Source: Blautia sp. An81
GTDB lineage: Bacteria; Bacillota; Clostridia; Lachnospirales; Lachnospiraceae
Reading direction: 5' to 3'
Assembly (NCBI RefSeq): GCF_002161285.1
Contig: NZ_NFHH01000004.1
Location: forward strand, 62,001 to 126,000
Length of the DNA stretch: 64,000 nucleotides
Shown: positions 1 through 7,593 of the stretch, one piece after another
How positions within the stretch are numbered: the stretch's first letter is position 1
Layout of the letters: each line of letters starts with the position of its first letter
Notes under the pieces: model-generated
The model's input: the letters and a program-made list of their open reading frames with translations, nothing else
The model's database searches: none
Told to the model about the DNA's origin: nothing
Made by a program: the position numbers and the translations under genes

Positions 1-432
1 GGCAGGACATCCAAAATACAGGATAGTGCCGGGAAGCTTTTCCTGTTCCATGATATCTTTCAGGAAAAGAACCCCTGCCAGAACTCCGCAGCCCAGGAGA
101 TTATGTCCGCAGCCGTGTCCTGCAGAAGAACTTGTGGGAGCTGGAGCGGCGATATCTGCTTTCTGAGACAAGCCGGGAAGGGCATCATATTCCCCCAGAA
201 AACCCAATATGGGTCTGCCATAGCCCCAGCGGGCAGTAAAAGCGGTGGGGAGCTTTTCAGAAGGTGCTGATATGGAAAATCCCTGCTCTTCCAGAATCGA
301 TTTCAAAAGACTGCTGGAGCGGTGTTCCTGGAAAGCAGTCTCTGCAAACTCCCAGATAGAATCTGCGGCAGAGATAATGAGAGACTGATATTTTTCAATG
401 AGAGAAGTATAGTCGATTTTTGATATGTTCAC
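1..432 (-). CDS. M20-family amidohydrolase, AbgB-like (3' end outside window)
   Basis: N-terminal 144 residues of a zinc amidohydrolase/peptidase of the M20 family, closest in motif style to aminobenzoyl-glutamate utilisation protein B. LGEYDALPGL (residues 79-88) and GHGCGHNLLG (105-114) are the usual metal-binding neighbourhood; the His and Asp/Glu ligands sit there. The start is taken as GTG at 432 because GGAGGT lies nine bases upstream and no ATG is better placed. The reading frame is open to the window edge, so the dimerisation domain and remaining ligands are not visible. The family hydrolyses N-acyl or peptide amide bonds in the cytosol; the substrate cannot be told from this part. 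Confidence 0.85.
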   Translation of the reverse strand, partial: MNISKIDYTSLIEKYQSLIISAADSIWEFAETAFQEHRSSSLLKSILEEQGFSISAPSEKLPTAFTARWGYGRPILGFLGEYDALPGLSQKADIAAPAPTSSSAGHGCGHNLLGCGVLAGVLFLKDIMEQEKLPGTILYFGCPA

Positions 433-589
433 TCTGATCGTACCTCCTTTTCAGGTATGCTATGACTACTATCATAACACATATAGATAAAAAGAGATAA
501 GGAGCATTACAAGAAAGAGAGAATTTTTGAAAAATTTCTGGGGAAATATAGCAGAAGGAAAATAGAAAGGAAATTTGGACATGAAAAAA

Positions 590-661
590 GCGCGAGACGG
601 GACTCGAACCCGCGGCCTCGACCTTGGCAAGGTCGCGCTCCACCAACTGAGCCACTCGCGC
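590..661 (-). tRNA. tRNA-Gly (anticodon GCC)
   Basis: A 72-nt cloverleaf on the minus strand. The acceptor arms GCGCGAG and CTCGCGC pair perfectly, the anticodon loop CTTGCCAAG carries GCC, and the T-arm has GGTTCGAGTCC. CCA is not encoded; the 3' end runs directly into a T tract (584-589) that can serve as terminator. It is a single gene with its own promoter. Confidence 0.97.
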
Positions 662-663
662 AT

Positions 664-693
664 GTTACCTGTGCTCTCGTGAGCACAGGTAAC
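664..693 (-). repeat. 13-bp perfect palindrome at the tRNA-Gly transcription start
   Basis: GTTACCTGTGCTC and GAGCACAGGTAAC form a perfect 13-bp inverted repeat around a 4-nt centre, two bases upstream of the mature tRNA 5' end. The predicted start site (about 687) falls inside it, so only about 7 bp of stem would be present in the RNA leader. It could be an operator or a leader hairpin affecting RNase P processing; neither is proven. Confidence 0.75.
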
Positions 694-722
694 AATATAC
701 TATATCTGGAATGGTTTGTCAA
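694..722 (-). promoter_or_regulatory. Sigma-A promoter of tRNA-Gly
   Basis: Minus-strand TTGACA (717-722) and TATATT (694-699) are separated by exactly 17 bp. The match to consensus is near perfect, as expected for a stable RNA gene. Confidence 0.85.
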
Positions 723-771
723 TGTTTTTTTGAAAATTTATATTGAAAAATTTTCAGCCAATCTTTGAAGC

Positions 772-1437
772 TTAAATATCGTGTTCAAACTTCCAGATGT
801 TATCCATTTTTCCGATTACTACCAGGATGTCCTCTTTACGGATCCGATATTCCGGAGAAATCTCTGTTTCCGTGCTGCCATCACTTTCAATGGCAATGAT
901 GTTCAGACCATATTTTTTTCGGATATCCAGACGTTCTATGCTGATCCCGGCGATACGGTCTGTAACAGGAATCTGCTGGATTTCAACCTCATTGCTCAGA
1001 GTGATAAAGTCCAGAAAATTGTTATTGGCGATCAGGCGTTTGCCAAGGCGGAGAGCCATATCCCGCTCCGGATATACTACCTCTGCACCGATTTTTTCCA
1101 GTACCGTTCCGTGGTCACTGCTGATCGCTTTGGAGATCACATGAGGAACGCCAAGACTTACCACATTTAGTGTAGTGAGAATACTGATATCAATTTTTTC
1201 ACCGATGCATACGATAACAGTATCACAGTTCTGGATACCGATCTCCTGAAGCGCTTCCTTTGAAAGATTGTCTGTGACAAAAGCATATTCCGTATAGTGG
1301 CGGAGCTCTCTTACTTTTTCTTCATTGCAGTCTACTACGATGACATCTTTTCCTGCTTCAGACAGGCTCATAGCAAGAGCTGTGCCAAAACGTCCAAGAC
1401 CAATTACACCAAAAGTTGAAGATTTTGTATTTTTCAT
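772..1437 (-). CDS. ktrA: KtrA/TrkA-type RCK regulator of potassium uptake
   Basis: Cytosolic gating ring subunit of the Ktr K+ transporter (221 aa). The Rossmann RCK_N domain starts with GxGxxG (GLGRFG, residues 13-18) and a beta-strand ending in Asp (VIVVD) that binds nucleotide. The C-terminal RCK_C domain covers about residues 135-221. The ATG at 1437 was preferred over one at 1461 because AAAGGAG lies just upstream. It is 16 bp downstream of ktrB and clearly co-transcribed. RCK_C domains of KtrA are known cyclic-di-AMP targets in Firmicutes; here a PII-like c-di-AMP receptor gene is the divergent neighbour. Confidence 0.93.
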   Translation of the reverse strand: MKNTKSSTFGVIGLGRFGTALAMSLSEAGKDVIVVDCNEEKVRELRHYTEYAFVTDNLSKEALQEIGIQNCDTVIVCIGEKIDISILTTLNVVSLGVPHVISKAISSDHGTVLEKIGAEVVYPERDMALRLGKRLIANNNFLDFITLSNEVEIQQIPVTDRIAGISIERLDIRKKYGLNIIAIESDGSTETEISPEYRIRKEDILVVIGKMDNIWKFEHDI

Positions 1438-1453
1438 AACTGTATTTTCTCCT

Positions 1454-2758
1454 TTAACCAATTGTAATAGATTCTTCTACATACCGGGCGGAAGGTGCCG
1501 GACGGTCTATCCACATGGAAAACAGGGTGAAAGCCCCCAGCCTTCCGATAAACATAACAAGAATAATGATAAATTTGCTCAGAGGGATCAGATTCGGCGT
1601 GATTCCTGTAGAAAGGCCTACAGTACCGAAGGCCGATACCACTTCAAACAAAATTTGTACAAAATCCAGGTCCGGTTCCAGGATACACAACAGGAAAGTG
1701 GCAATGCACACTACCAGGATGGACAGCAGGGAAATGACATAAGCCTTGCTGATTCTGTCTGCCGGTATGGAACGATGGAAGGCTTCAAAATTTTTCTTTG
1801 TCACCAGGCTGCGCACAGATTGCACCAGAACAAAGAAAGTGCTGGTCTTAATACCGCCTCCGGTGGATCCGGGGGAAGCACCGATAAACATCAGGATGAT
1901 AAGGACAAAAAGTCCTGCATTGGTAAAGTCTCCTATAGAATAAGTGGAAAAACCTGCCGTTCTTGCAGAAACACTGTGGAAAAAGGCACCCAACCAGGAA
2001 ATATTTTCTGTTGCTTTTAAGAGCAGGGTCCCCACTGCCAGCAGGATGACCGTAGTGGTGATCACCACTTTGGAGTGGAGCGTAAGTTTTTTGAAAGAAC
2101 GGTTCTTCAATATATCCAGTATTACCAGGAAACCCAGACCTCCGAAAATGATCAAAAAGCAGGTGGTAAAGTTCAGAAGGATATCCGATTGATAGGGAAT
2201 CATGTTTCGGAGTCCGCCGAAAATATCAAAGCCGGAATTATTAAATGCGGCAATGGAGTGGAAAATACTGGTACCAATGGCCCTTGGCAGAGGATAATCC
2301 TGAATGAAAACAATAAAGCTCAGCACTGCGCCGGCAAGTTCAAAGCAAAGGGTCATAAGAAGCACAGATTTTACCAGGCGTATGATTCCTTTTACTCCAG
2401 TTACATTCAGCCCCTCCTGGGCAAGAAGACGTCCCTTTATTCCAATGTGCTTTCCCACTGCCAGAATCAGGCCTACACCTACGGAAGTGACTCCCAGGCC
2501 TCCGATCTGAATGAGAAAAGCTACAACACCCTGGCCAAAAGGCGTAAAATGATCCGCAGTGTCTATGGCGATCAGGCCTGTGACACATACGGCGCTGGTA
2601 GAAGTAAACAGGGCGTCAATGAAGCTGACCTCTGCATCCGGTTTCACGGAGATTGGAAGCAGCAACAAGAACGTACCAAACAGGATTGCTGCGGCAAAGC
2701 CAAGGGTGATCAGCCGTCCTGCGGGCTGCCTTTTAAAAAAGTTAATGATGCGGTTCAT
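1454..2758 (-). CDS. ktrB: KtrB/TrkH-family potassium channel subunit
   Basis: Integral membrane subunit of the Ktr system (434 aa, normal length) that carries K+ through four covalently linked M-P-M repeats. The four selectivity-filter segments are visible: TSAVCVTGL, AAFNNSGF, SARTAGFS and SAFGTVGLS, each with the conserved glycine. It forms an operon with ktrA. The ATG at 2758 is the first in-frame start, but its upstream sequence is a poor ribosome site, while a strong AGGAGG lies about 35 bases further up with no in-frame start codon near it. The exact start is therefore less certain than the gene. Confidence 0.93.
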   Translation of the reverse strand: MNRIINFFKRQPAGRLITLGFAAAILFGTFLLLLPISVKPDAEVSFIDALFTSTSAVCVTGLIAIDTADHFTPFGQGVVAFLIQIGGLGVTSVGVGLILAVGKHIGIKGRLLAQEGLNVTGVKGIIRLVKSVLLMTLCFELAGAVLSFIVFIQDYPLPRAIGTSIFHSIAAFNNSGFDIFGGLRNMIPYQSDILLNFTTCFLIIFGGLGFLVILDILKNRSFKKLTLHSKVVITTTVILLAVGTLLLKATENISWLGAFFHSVSARTAGFSTYSIGDFTNAGLFVLIILMFIGASPGSTGGGIKTSTFFVLVQSVRSLVTKKNFEAFHRSIPADRISKAYVISLLSILVVCIATFLLCILEPDLDFVQILFEVVSAFGTVGLSTGITPNLIPLSKFIIILVMFIGRLGAFTLFSMWIDRPAPSARYVEESITIG

Positions 2759-2859
2759 GAGATTTCTGCCGTTTGCTGCGGCAAGTAACTCCTCCTCTCT
2801 GCTGTTGCATTTTTTTATGCCTGAAAGGCTGTTTTTTCAGAATCTTTCAGGATAGGACG

Positions 2860-2887
2860 ATTATAGCAGAAGATATAAAAAACTCAA
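2860..2887 (-). promoter_or_regulatory. Sigma-A promoter of ktrB-ktrA
   Basis: Minus-strand TTGAGT (2882-2887), 16-bp spacer, TATAAT (2860-2865). The leader of about 95 nt begins with the hairpin at 2820-2851. Confidence 0.65.
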
Positions 2888-2997
2888 GACATAATGAGGA
2901 AAATTAACAAAGACTTTACTTTTGAATTTTTATAGATTCTGAAAAATTTTAAAAGGATGAAAAGAGGGGAAGCGGTCTCTTTACTGGGATAAAGTCT

Positions 2998-3025
2998 TTG
3001 CTTTCAGAATAAATTGTGCTATAAT
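2998..3025 (+). promoter_or_regulatory. Promoter of the c-di-AMP receptor gene
   Basis: TTGCTT (2998-3003), 16-bp spacer, TATAAT (3020-3025), about 80 bp upstream of the start codon. Confidence 0.65.
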
Positions 3026-3109
3026 GAAATACAATAAAAATGGGGGCGAATATCAGCGCTTTCTGAATGAAAAGGCGGGGAAATCCGTTGAGAAGGAGGT
3101 TACTTGGCG

Positions 3110-3448
3110 ATGAAAATGATTTTTGCGATTGTGCGGAAGGAAGACGAAGGTTTTGTAATAGAACGTTTGAATAAAGAAAAAATCAGCGTAACGAAACTTT
3201 CCAGTACCGGAGGTTTTCTGAGAAAGGGAAATGCTACACTTATGATCGGTACAGAGGATGATAAAGTAGACTTTGTTATAAATGTGATCAAGGAGGAGTG
3301 CTCCAGGAGACAGGAAGTTATGATCAACCCATCTTATTCTTCAGGCTCAAAAGGTCCGGTACTGGGGTATACGGCACCTCCGGTAAGCGTTGAAGTGGGG
3401 GGCGCTACGGTCTTTGTGGTAAACGTGGAACAGTTCCTGAAATTATAG
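3110..3448 (+). CDS. PII-like cyclic-di-AMP receptor (PstA/DarA/YaaQ family)
   Basis: Small (112 aa) trimeric PII-like signal protein that binds cyclic-di-AMP in the DarA/PstA family. The N-terminus MKMIFAIVRKED matches the family's first strand, and the glycine-rich segment TGGFLRKGNATLMIG (about residues 30-44) is the conserved ligand-binding part. The ATG at 3110 was chosen over TTG at 3104 because it aligns with the family start and AGGAGG (3094-3099) is ten bases upstream. The family has no enzymatic activity and its output partner is unknown. Proximity to ktrAB, a c-di-AMP-controlled transporter, suggests a shared osmotic or potassium role (inference). Confidence 0.9.
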   Translation: MKMIFAIVRKEDEGFVIERLNKEKISVTKLSSTGGFLRKGNATLMIGTEDDKVDFVINVIKEECSRRQEVMINPSYSSGSKGPVLGYTAPPVSVEVGGATVFVVNVEQFLKL

Positions 3449-3591
3449 AAAAAATATCTCTGGGAAACCGGCAGATTTTCCAAATGCACCTTGAGAAAAT
3501 CTTTCTGAAATGATAGAATTATCTGACAGACTAATCTGTGAGACTGTGCGCTGCATAAGTCTTGAATACTAAGGAAAACGGAGGATTTTCT

Positions 3592-3978
3592 ATGAAGAAA
3601 CTGAAAGTAGTAAAGGGTGCAAAATGTATGGCCTGTCTGGAATGTGTAAGAGCCTGTTCCACAAGCTTTTATAAGGAATTTGATCCGGACAAATCCTGTA
3701 TTCAGATCGTGGACAAAAACGGCGATGCCAAGCCTATGGTCTGTGTACAGTGCGGCAAGTGTGCAAAAGCCTGTCCAGAAGAAGCCATCACACAGAATGC
3801 AAAAGGTGTGTATATGGTAAACAAGAAAAAATGTACAGGCTGCGGCAAGTGCGTAGAGGCCTGTCCATTCGGCGTTATGGTAAAGGCAGAGGAATCACCG
3901 GTGAGCAGCAAATGCATCGCCTGCGGTATCTGTGCAAAAGCCTGTCCAGCAGACGTTCTGGAGATTGTAGAAGCGTAA
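3592..3978 (+). CDS. Polyferredoxin with four 4Fe-4S motifs
   Basis: Soluble electron carrier of 128 aa. Four CxxCxxCxxxC motifs (starting near residues 12, 52, 79 and 104) give sixteen cysteines, enough for four [4Fe-4S] clusters, as in CooF/HycB-like electron-transfer subunits. The ATG at 3592 has GGAGG seven bases upstream; an in-frame ATG at 3562 has none. It is monocistronic, ended by the hairpin at 3998-4046, so its redox partner cannot be read from the neighbours. It could serve a hydrogenase, aldehyde oxidoreductase or similar enzyme encoded elsewhere. Confidence 0.9.
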   Translation: MKKLKVVKGAKCMACLECVRACSTSFYKEFDPDKSCIQIVDKNGDAKPMVCVQCGKCAKACPEEAITQNAKGVYMVNKKKCTGCGKCVEACPFGVMVKAEESPVSSKCIACGICAKACPADVLEIVEA

Positions 3979-3997
3979 TTTCAGCAAAAGAATACAT

Positions 3998-4046
3998 AGG
4001 AGCATGCCATATTCTCTCAGGGAATGGTATGCTCCTGAATTTTTTT
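3998..4046 (+). terminator. Rho-independent terminator after the polyferredoxin
   Basis: A 13-bp stem (AGGAGCATGCCAT with ATGGTATGCTCCT, one G-U pair) is followed by a run of seven T. Confidence 0.88.
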
Positions 4047-4073
4047 AGAAAGGAAAGTGTGGGGTGAAAAGTT

Positions 4074-4988
4074 ATGGAGAAGAAGGCAGAATGGCTTTGG
4101 TCCTGGTTTGACGGATTGAGACTGTCGCTGTTATGGACAAAACCGGAAGGCGAAGTAAAAGGTGTTCTCCAGATTTCCCATGGAATGTGTGAGAATAAAG
4201 AAAGGTATCTGCCGTTTATGGAATATCTGGCAGAAAAGGGATTCGCAGCAGTGATCCATGATCACAGAGGTCATGGGAAAAGCGTAAAGGAAAAAGAGGA
4301 CCTGGGATATACGTATGGCGGCAGAGATAAGGGAATTGTGGAAGATCTTCACCAGGTAACCTGCTGGATAAAAGAACATTTTCCAGGAACCCCTGTTTAT
4401 ATGCTGGGGCACAGTATGGGTTCTCTTGCAGCCAGGACGTATCTCAAGGAATACGACGGAGAACTGAAAAAGCTAATACTGACAGGGCCTCCCAGTGCAA
4501 ACCCTGGAGTAGATATGGGACTGGCGCTGGCTGGAATCCAGAAGAAGTTCAGGGGAGGGAGATACCGGAGCAAAGAGCTGCAGGTTCTTGCCTTTGGTCC
4601 CTATGCCGCTAAATTTCCAGGAGAGGGTACCAGTTCGGCATGGATCTGCTCAGATAAAGAAGTAGTAAAGGATTATGATGATTCAGAATACTGTGGATTT
4701 ATCTTTACTGCCGACGGTTTCCAGAGTCTGTTTCTTCTCTTAAAAGAAACCTACAGCAGGAAAGGATGGAAGATGAGAAATCCTGATCTGCCTGTTCTTT
4801 TTCTGGGAGGAGAGAAGGATCCATGCATAGGAGGGGGAAGACGGTTTGTAAAACAGCTTCAGTTTCTGCAAACAGTAGGATATAGAAAAGTAACCGGAAA
4901 GATGTATCCGGATATGCGTCATGAAATCCTTAACGAGACAGGAAAAGAGACAGTTTACAAAAATATTGTATCTTATCTGAACAAATGA
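4074..4988 (+). CDS. Alpha/beta hydrolase, lysophospholipase/monoacylglycerol-lipase type
   Basis: Cytosolic hydrolase of 304 aa of the Hydrolase_4 (S33-like) group. The nucleophile elbow is GHSMGS (about residues 114-119, Ser at 116); the oxyanion region is ISHGMCEN near residue 33; HDHRGHGKS follows at about 62-70. The acid is expected around GGEKDP (about 247) and the histidine is in MRHEILNE near the C-terminus. Such enzymes hydrolyse monoacylglycerols or lysophospholipids; the actual substrate is not decided by sequence. It stands alone between the polyferredoxin terminator and the dispersed repeat at 5003. The ribosome site is weak. Confidence 0.85.
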   Translation: MEKKAEWLWSWFDGLRLSLLWTKPEGEVKGVLQISHGMCENKERYLPFMEYLAEKGFAAVIHDHRGHGKSVKEKEDLGYTYGGRDKGIVEDLHQVTCWIKEHFPGTPVYMLGHSMGSLAARTYLKEYDGELKKLILTGPPSANPGVDMGLALAGIQKKFRGGRYRSKELQVLAFGPYAAKFPGEGTSSAWICSDKEVVKDYDDSEYCGFIFTADGFQSLFLLLKETYSRKGWKMRNPDLPVLFLGGEKDPCIGGGRRFVKQLQFLQTVGYRKVTGKMYPDMRHEILNETGKETVYKNIVSYLNK

Positions 4989-5002
4989 AATTTCTAAAAC
5001 GA

Positions 5003-5145
5003 GACTGTCGCATTAGTCATATGTTAGGAATATTTATACATTTTATGCGAATTTGCCGAGCATAGCTTTGAGACTATAGGCTCAAAGCGGCACAGGCTGA
5101 GCAATAAAATGTATAAATATTCTCGATTTTGCTTAATGCGACGGC
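5003..5145. repeat. Dispersed palindromic element, copy A (long form)
   Basis: Two arms (5003-5046 and 5103-5145) form an imperfect inverted repeat; the inner 19 bp (GAATATTTATACATTTTAT) and the outer GTCGCATTA are perfect. The 56-bp centre contains another hairpin, GCTTTGAG/CTCAAAGC. A shorter relative lies at 33454-33526 with the same outer and inner blocks. It sits between two convergent genes and contains the stop codon of the VanZ-like gene. It has the size of a non-autonomous miniature element or a bidirectional terminator; no transposase is nearby. Confidence 0.8.
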
Positions 5146-5621
5146 CCCGTAAATCCGTGACAGAAGAGCTGGACCAGAATAATACCGAAAAGAGCGCCCA
5201 TACTGTCAATGGCCACGTCTGTTTTGGAAGGACCCCGTCCGGCCACGAAGGACTGGTGGAATTCATCTGTACAGGCAAATGCCACGCAGAAGAGTCCGGC
5301 GAAAATAAAAAGCCAGAAGCCTCTCAGACCATACACATACAAAGGAAAAGAAATGCATATGGCCAGAATACAGTATTCTGTCATATGGGCCAGCTTTCGT
5401 ACTGGAAGTTCGATTTGGCCAGCATAGTATTCTTTGTCCGTCTCTGAAAGATTTTTTTCAAGGATCCGGTCTGCAACAGAAACAATACCGTAGCTGACTT
5501 TATAGCTGAGATTTCCAGAATCCACTCCCGTCTGGCTGGAAAAAGAGAAAATCATATACATGACCAGAAGGGCAGGGAGAAAGGAAAAAGGCTTTAAAAG
5601 ATAGATGATAAATTTTTTCAT
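5133..5621 (-). CDS. VanZ-family membrane protein
   Basis: VanZ-like membrane protein of 162 aa with about four transmembrane helices. An N-terminal helix is followed by the FSSQTGVDS segment and then by the conserved core with CTDEFHQSFVAGRGPSKTDVAID, the family signature, near residues 120-142. The ATG at 5621 follows AGAAAGGAAG; the longer frame up to 5684 lacks a ribosome site. Its last residues (GPSH) and stop codon are written by the right arm of the palindromic repeat. VanZ proteins have been linked to low-level teicoplanin resistance, but most stand-alone copies have no known role. Confidence 0.85.
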   Translation of the reverse strand: MKKFIIYLLKPFSFLPALLVMYMIFSFSSQTGVDSGNLSYKVSYGIVSVADRILEKNLSETDKEYYAGQIELPVRKLAHMTEYCILAICISFPLYVYGLRGFWLFIFAGLFCVAFACTDEFHQSFVAGRGPSKTDVAIDSMGALFGIILVQLFCHGFTGPSH

Positions 5622-5769
5622 ACGCTTCCTTTCTGCTGCAAGAGAGAGATTATACAAAAATCCAGAACTCTTTTTGTGCAGCAATGAAAATGCCGATAGA
5701 TAGATTTACTAAGAAAGAGTAACATTTTTTGTAGAAAATGTAAAGAATTCAAAAGAAGTCAGGAATGAA

Positions 5770-5798
5770 TTGACAATATCTATTCAGAGATTTATACT
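5770..5798 (+). promoter_or_regulatory. Sigma-A promoter of the T-box leader
   Basis: TTGACA (5770-5775), 17-bp spacer, TATACT (5793-5798). Transcription should start near 5805 and run into the T-box RNA. Confidence 0.85.
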
Positions 5799-5804
5799 GT
5801 GTAC

Positions 5805-6112
5805 CAGAGAAAAAGACAACGGCAGTGAAGAGAAGAGTACATTTACAGGTACGTTACAGAGAGCTTCGGCAGGTGAAAGGAAGCACGGGGAAGTAAATGG
5901 AAGATGGTCTCGGAGCCTCGCACCGACTGGGGATAATTCTCCACAGGCTGCGATGGGAGCGCCCATTACAGCGCCAGGGTATAAGGAAGATTCCCGTACC
6001 CGCAGAGGTCTTTGCCGCAAGGCGGAGATAAAGTAAGGTGGTACCGTGAGGCATATGCCCTCGCCCTTATGTTTGAAAGATGTCTTTCAGATATAAGGGC
6101 GGGGGCTTTTTT
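5805..6112 (+). ncRNA. T-box riboswitch leader, probable methionine specifier
   Basis: The T-box core AAGGTGGTACCGTG (6035-6048) is followed by a 14-bp terminator (6057-6070 with 6093-6106) and T6. Stem I is recognisable: CATTTAC (5840-5846) pairs with GTAAATG (5893-5899), and GAGA (5830-5833) with TCTC (5908-5911). Between them is a specifier loop with AGTA on the 5' side and GAAGATGG (5900-5907) on the 3' side. AUG (5904-5906) is followed by a purine, and the UGGU of the T-box fits a tRNA with discriminator A, as in tRNA-Met. UGG (Trp) or GAU (Asp) in other registers cannot be excluded. Uncharged tRNA would permit transcription of the symporter gene. Confidence 0.9.
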
Positions 6113-6157
6113 GTTCCTACAGGCGAAGAACCCTGCTGCCGAAAAGGAGGAAAAGAA

Positions 6158-7510
6158 ATGGACAAACAAGAAAAGAAAAAAACTGGGGAGGCCAAGTGGT
6201 CCGGAAGTCTGGGCTTTATCATGGCAGCGGCAGGTTCCGCCGTAGGTATGGGAAATTTATGGAGGTTTCCTATGCTGGTAGGGGAGAACGGAGGAGGAGC
6301 CTTTGTTCTGATTTATCTGATCTGTATTGTTCTGGTGGGAATCCCCATGATCATTGCAGAAGTTACTATTGGCCGGGCCGGAGGAAAAGATGCTTTCGGA
6401 AGCTATAAAGCTCTGAATCCAAAATGGGGCGGTGTAGGTATCCTGGCAGTGGTCACAAGTTTTATCGGTCTGTCTTATTATGCAGTATTAGGTGGCTGGG
6501 TAATCCGGTATATTTTTGCATCTGGGGCAAATACATCCAAAGACGGAGCAGCCTTTTTTGCAGATTTTACCGCCAATACAGAAAGTCAGATCATTTATTA
6601 TCTGATATTTATGGTTCTTACTGTGCTGATCGTTGCCAGAGGGGTTCAAAAGGGAATTGAAAAGGCATGTAAGATTATGATGCCCCTTCTTCTGGTGTGT
6701 ATTATCGTTGTTGCTATTCGTTCTTGTACCCTTCCCGGAGCAGGAGCCGGTATTGAGTTTTTCCTGAAACCAGATTTTTCCAAGCTGACACCGGGAGCCT
6801 TTCTGGGAGCTTTGGGACAGGTGTTCTTCTCTCTGTCTCTGGGAACAGGAGCTACGATTACTTACGGCGCTTACCTGGGAAAAGACCAGAAGATTGTCAA
6901 CAGCGCCTGCTGTATTGCAGGGTGTGATACTCTGGTAGCAATGCTGGCAGGATTCGCTATCCTTCCTGCTGTTTTTGCCTTCGGATTTGATCCGGAAAGC
7001 GGTCCAAGCCTGATGTTCCAGACCCTTCCTACAGTGTTTGGTGAAATGCCGGGAGGTCAGATCTTTGGTGTGATCTTCTTTATCCTGGTGCTGTTTGCAG
7101 CAGCTACCACAAGTATTGCTTATCTGGAAGTAGTGGTATCTTTTGCCATGAATACCTTTAAGGTTTCCAGGATAAAAGCATCGGTAATTTCTGGAATCTT
7201 GATTTCTATTGCAGGAGTTCCCAGTGCTCTCAGTTTTGGCCTCTGGAGTGATATAAAGATTGCAGGAAAAGGATTTTTTGACCTGGCTGACCATCTGGTT
7301 TCCAATGTTTCCCTGCCTATCGGAGCTATTCTGGCCTGCGTGTTCATTGGCTGGGTATGGAAGACCAAGAATGCAGTGAAAGAAATTACAAACAATGGAA
7401 AAGCTGCCTTCAAGCTGGCACCGGTGTGGTCTGCTCTGGTAAAATATGTTGTTCCTGTTCTTATTGGGATCATTTTCGTTACTTCCAGCGGCGTTCTGGA
7501 TATATTTTAA
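6158..7510 (+). CDS. NSS-family sodium:amino-acid symporter
   Basis: LeuT-fold Na+-coupled transporter of 450 aa with 11-12 predicted helices. The TM1 signature GFIMAAAGSAVGMGNLWRFP (about residues 16-35) carries the unwound segment that binds substrate and sodium. The ATG at 6158 has AAGGAGG upstream; the open frame before it crosses the T-box terminator. Control by a T-box makes amino-acid uptake during starvation the likely role, and the probable AUG specifier points to methionine, as for the NSS protein MetP of corynebacteria. Tryptophan remains an alternative, as for TnaT-type NSS proteins. The protein sequence alone does not fix the substrate. Confidence 0.92.
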   Translation: MDKQEKKKTGEAKWSGSLGFIMAAAGSAVGMGNLWRFPMLVGENGGGAFVLIYLICIVLVGIPMIIAEVTIGRAGGKDAFGSYKALNPKWGGVGILAVVTSFIGLSYYAVLGGWVIRYIFASGANTSKDGAAFFADFTANTESQIIYYLIFMVLTVLIVARGVQKGIEKACKIMMPLLLVCIIVVAIRSCTLPGAGAGIEFFLKPDFSKLTPGAFLGALGQVFFSLSLGTGATITYGAYLGKDQKIVNSACCIAGCDTLVAMLAGFAILPAVFAFGFDPESGPSLMFQTLPTVFGEMPGGQIFGVIFFILVLFAAATTSIAYLEVVVSFAMNTFKVSRIKASVISGILISIAGVPSALSFGLWSDIKIAGKGFFDLADHLVSNVSLPIGAILACVFIGWVWKTKNAVKEITNNGKAAFKLAPVWSALVKYVVPVLIGIIFVTSSGVLDIF

Positions 7511-7593
7511 TGTGCTTTTCCTGAAATTTTATGATATGATAGTAGGCAGAAAATCTTATTAAGGGATAAAATGATGTTAGAGAGGAGAAGCCT

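Larger units (their letters stand above)
2759..3109. other. Divergent intergenic region between ktrBA and the c-di-AMP receptor
   Basis: No gene is seen in this 351-bp stretch. It holds the ktrB promoter (2860-2887, minus), the receptor promoter (2998-3025, plus) and a hairpin (2820-2851; CCTGAAAG/CTTTCAGG arms) at the very start of the ktrB leader. I looked for a ydaO-type c-di-AMP riboswitch, which often precedes ktr genes, and found none. Confidence 0.7.

Noticed and set aside
2075-2788. Long plus-strand frame opposite ktrB
   Set aside because: Shadow of a membrane-protein gene; no start signal and composition mirrors the antisense of ktrB.
2759-3109. c-di-AMP (ydaO) riboswitch upstream of ktrB
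   Set aside because: The leader is about 95 nt and lacks the conserved pseudo-symmetric core; only a simple hairpin is seen.
5900-5907. UGG (Trp) as T-box specifier
   Set aside because: It is followed by a pyrimidine and the T-box UGGU suggests discriminator A, unlike usual tRNA-Trp. Kept as an alternative only.
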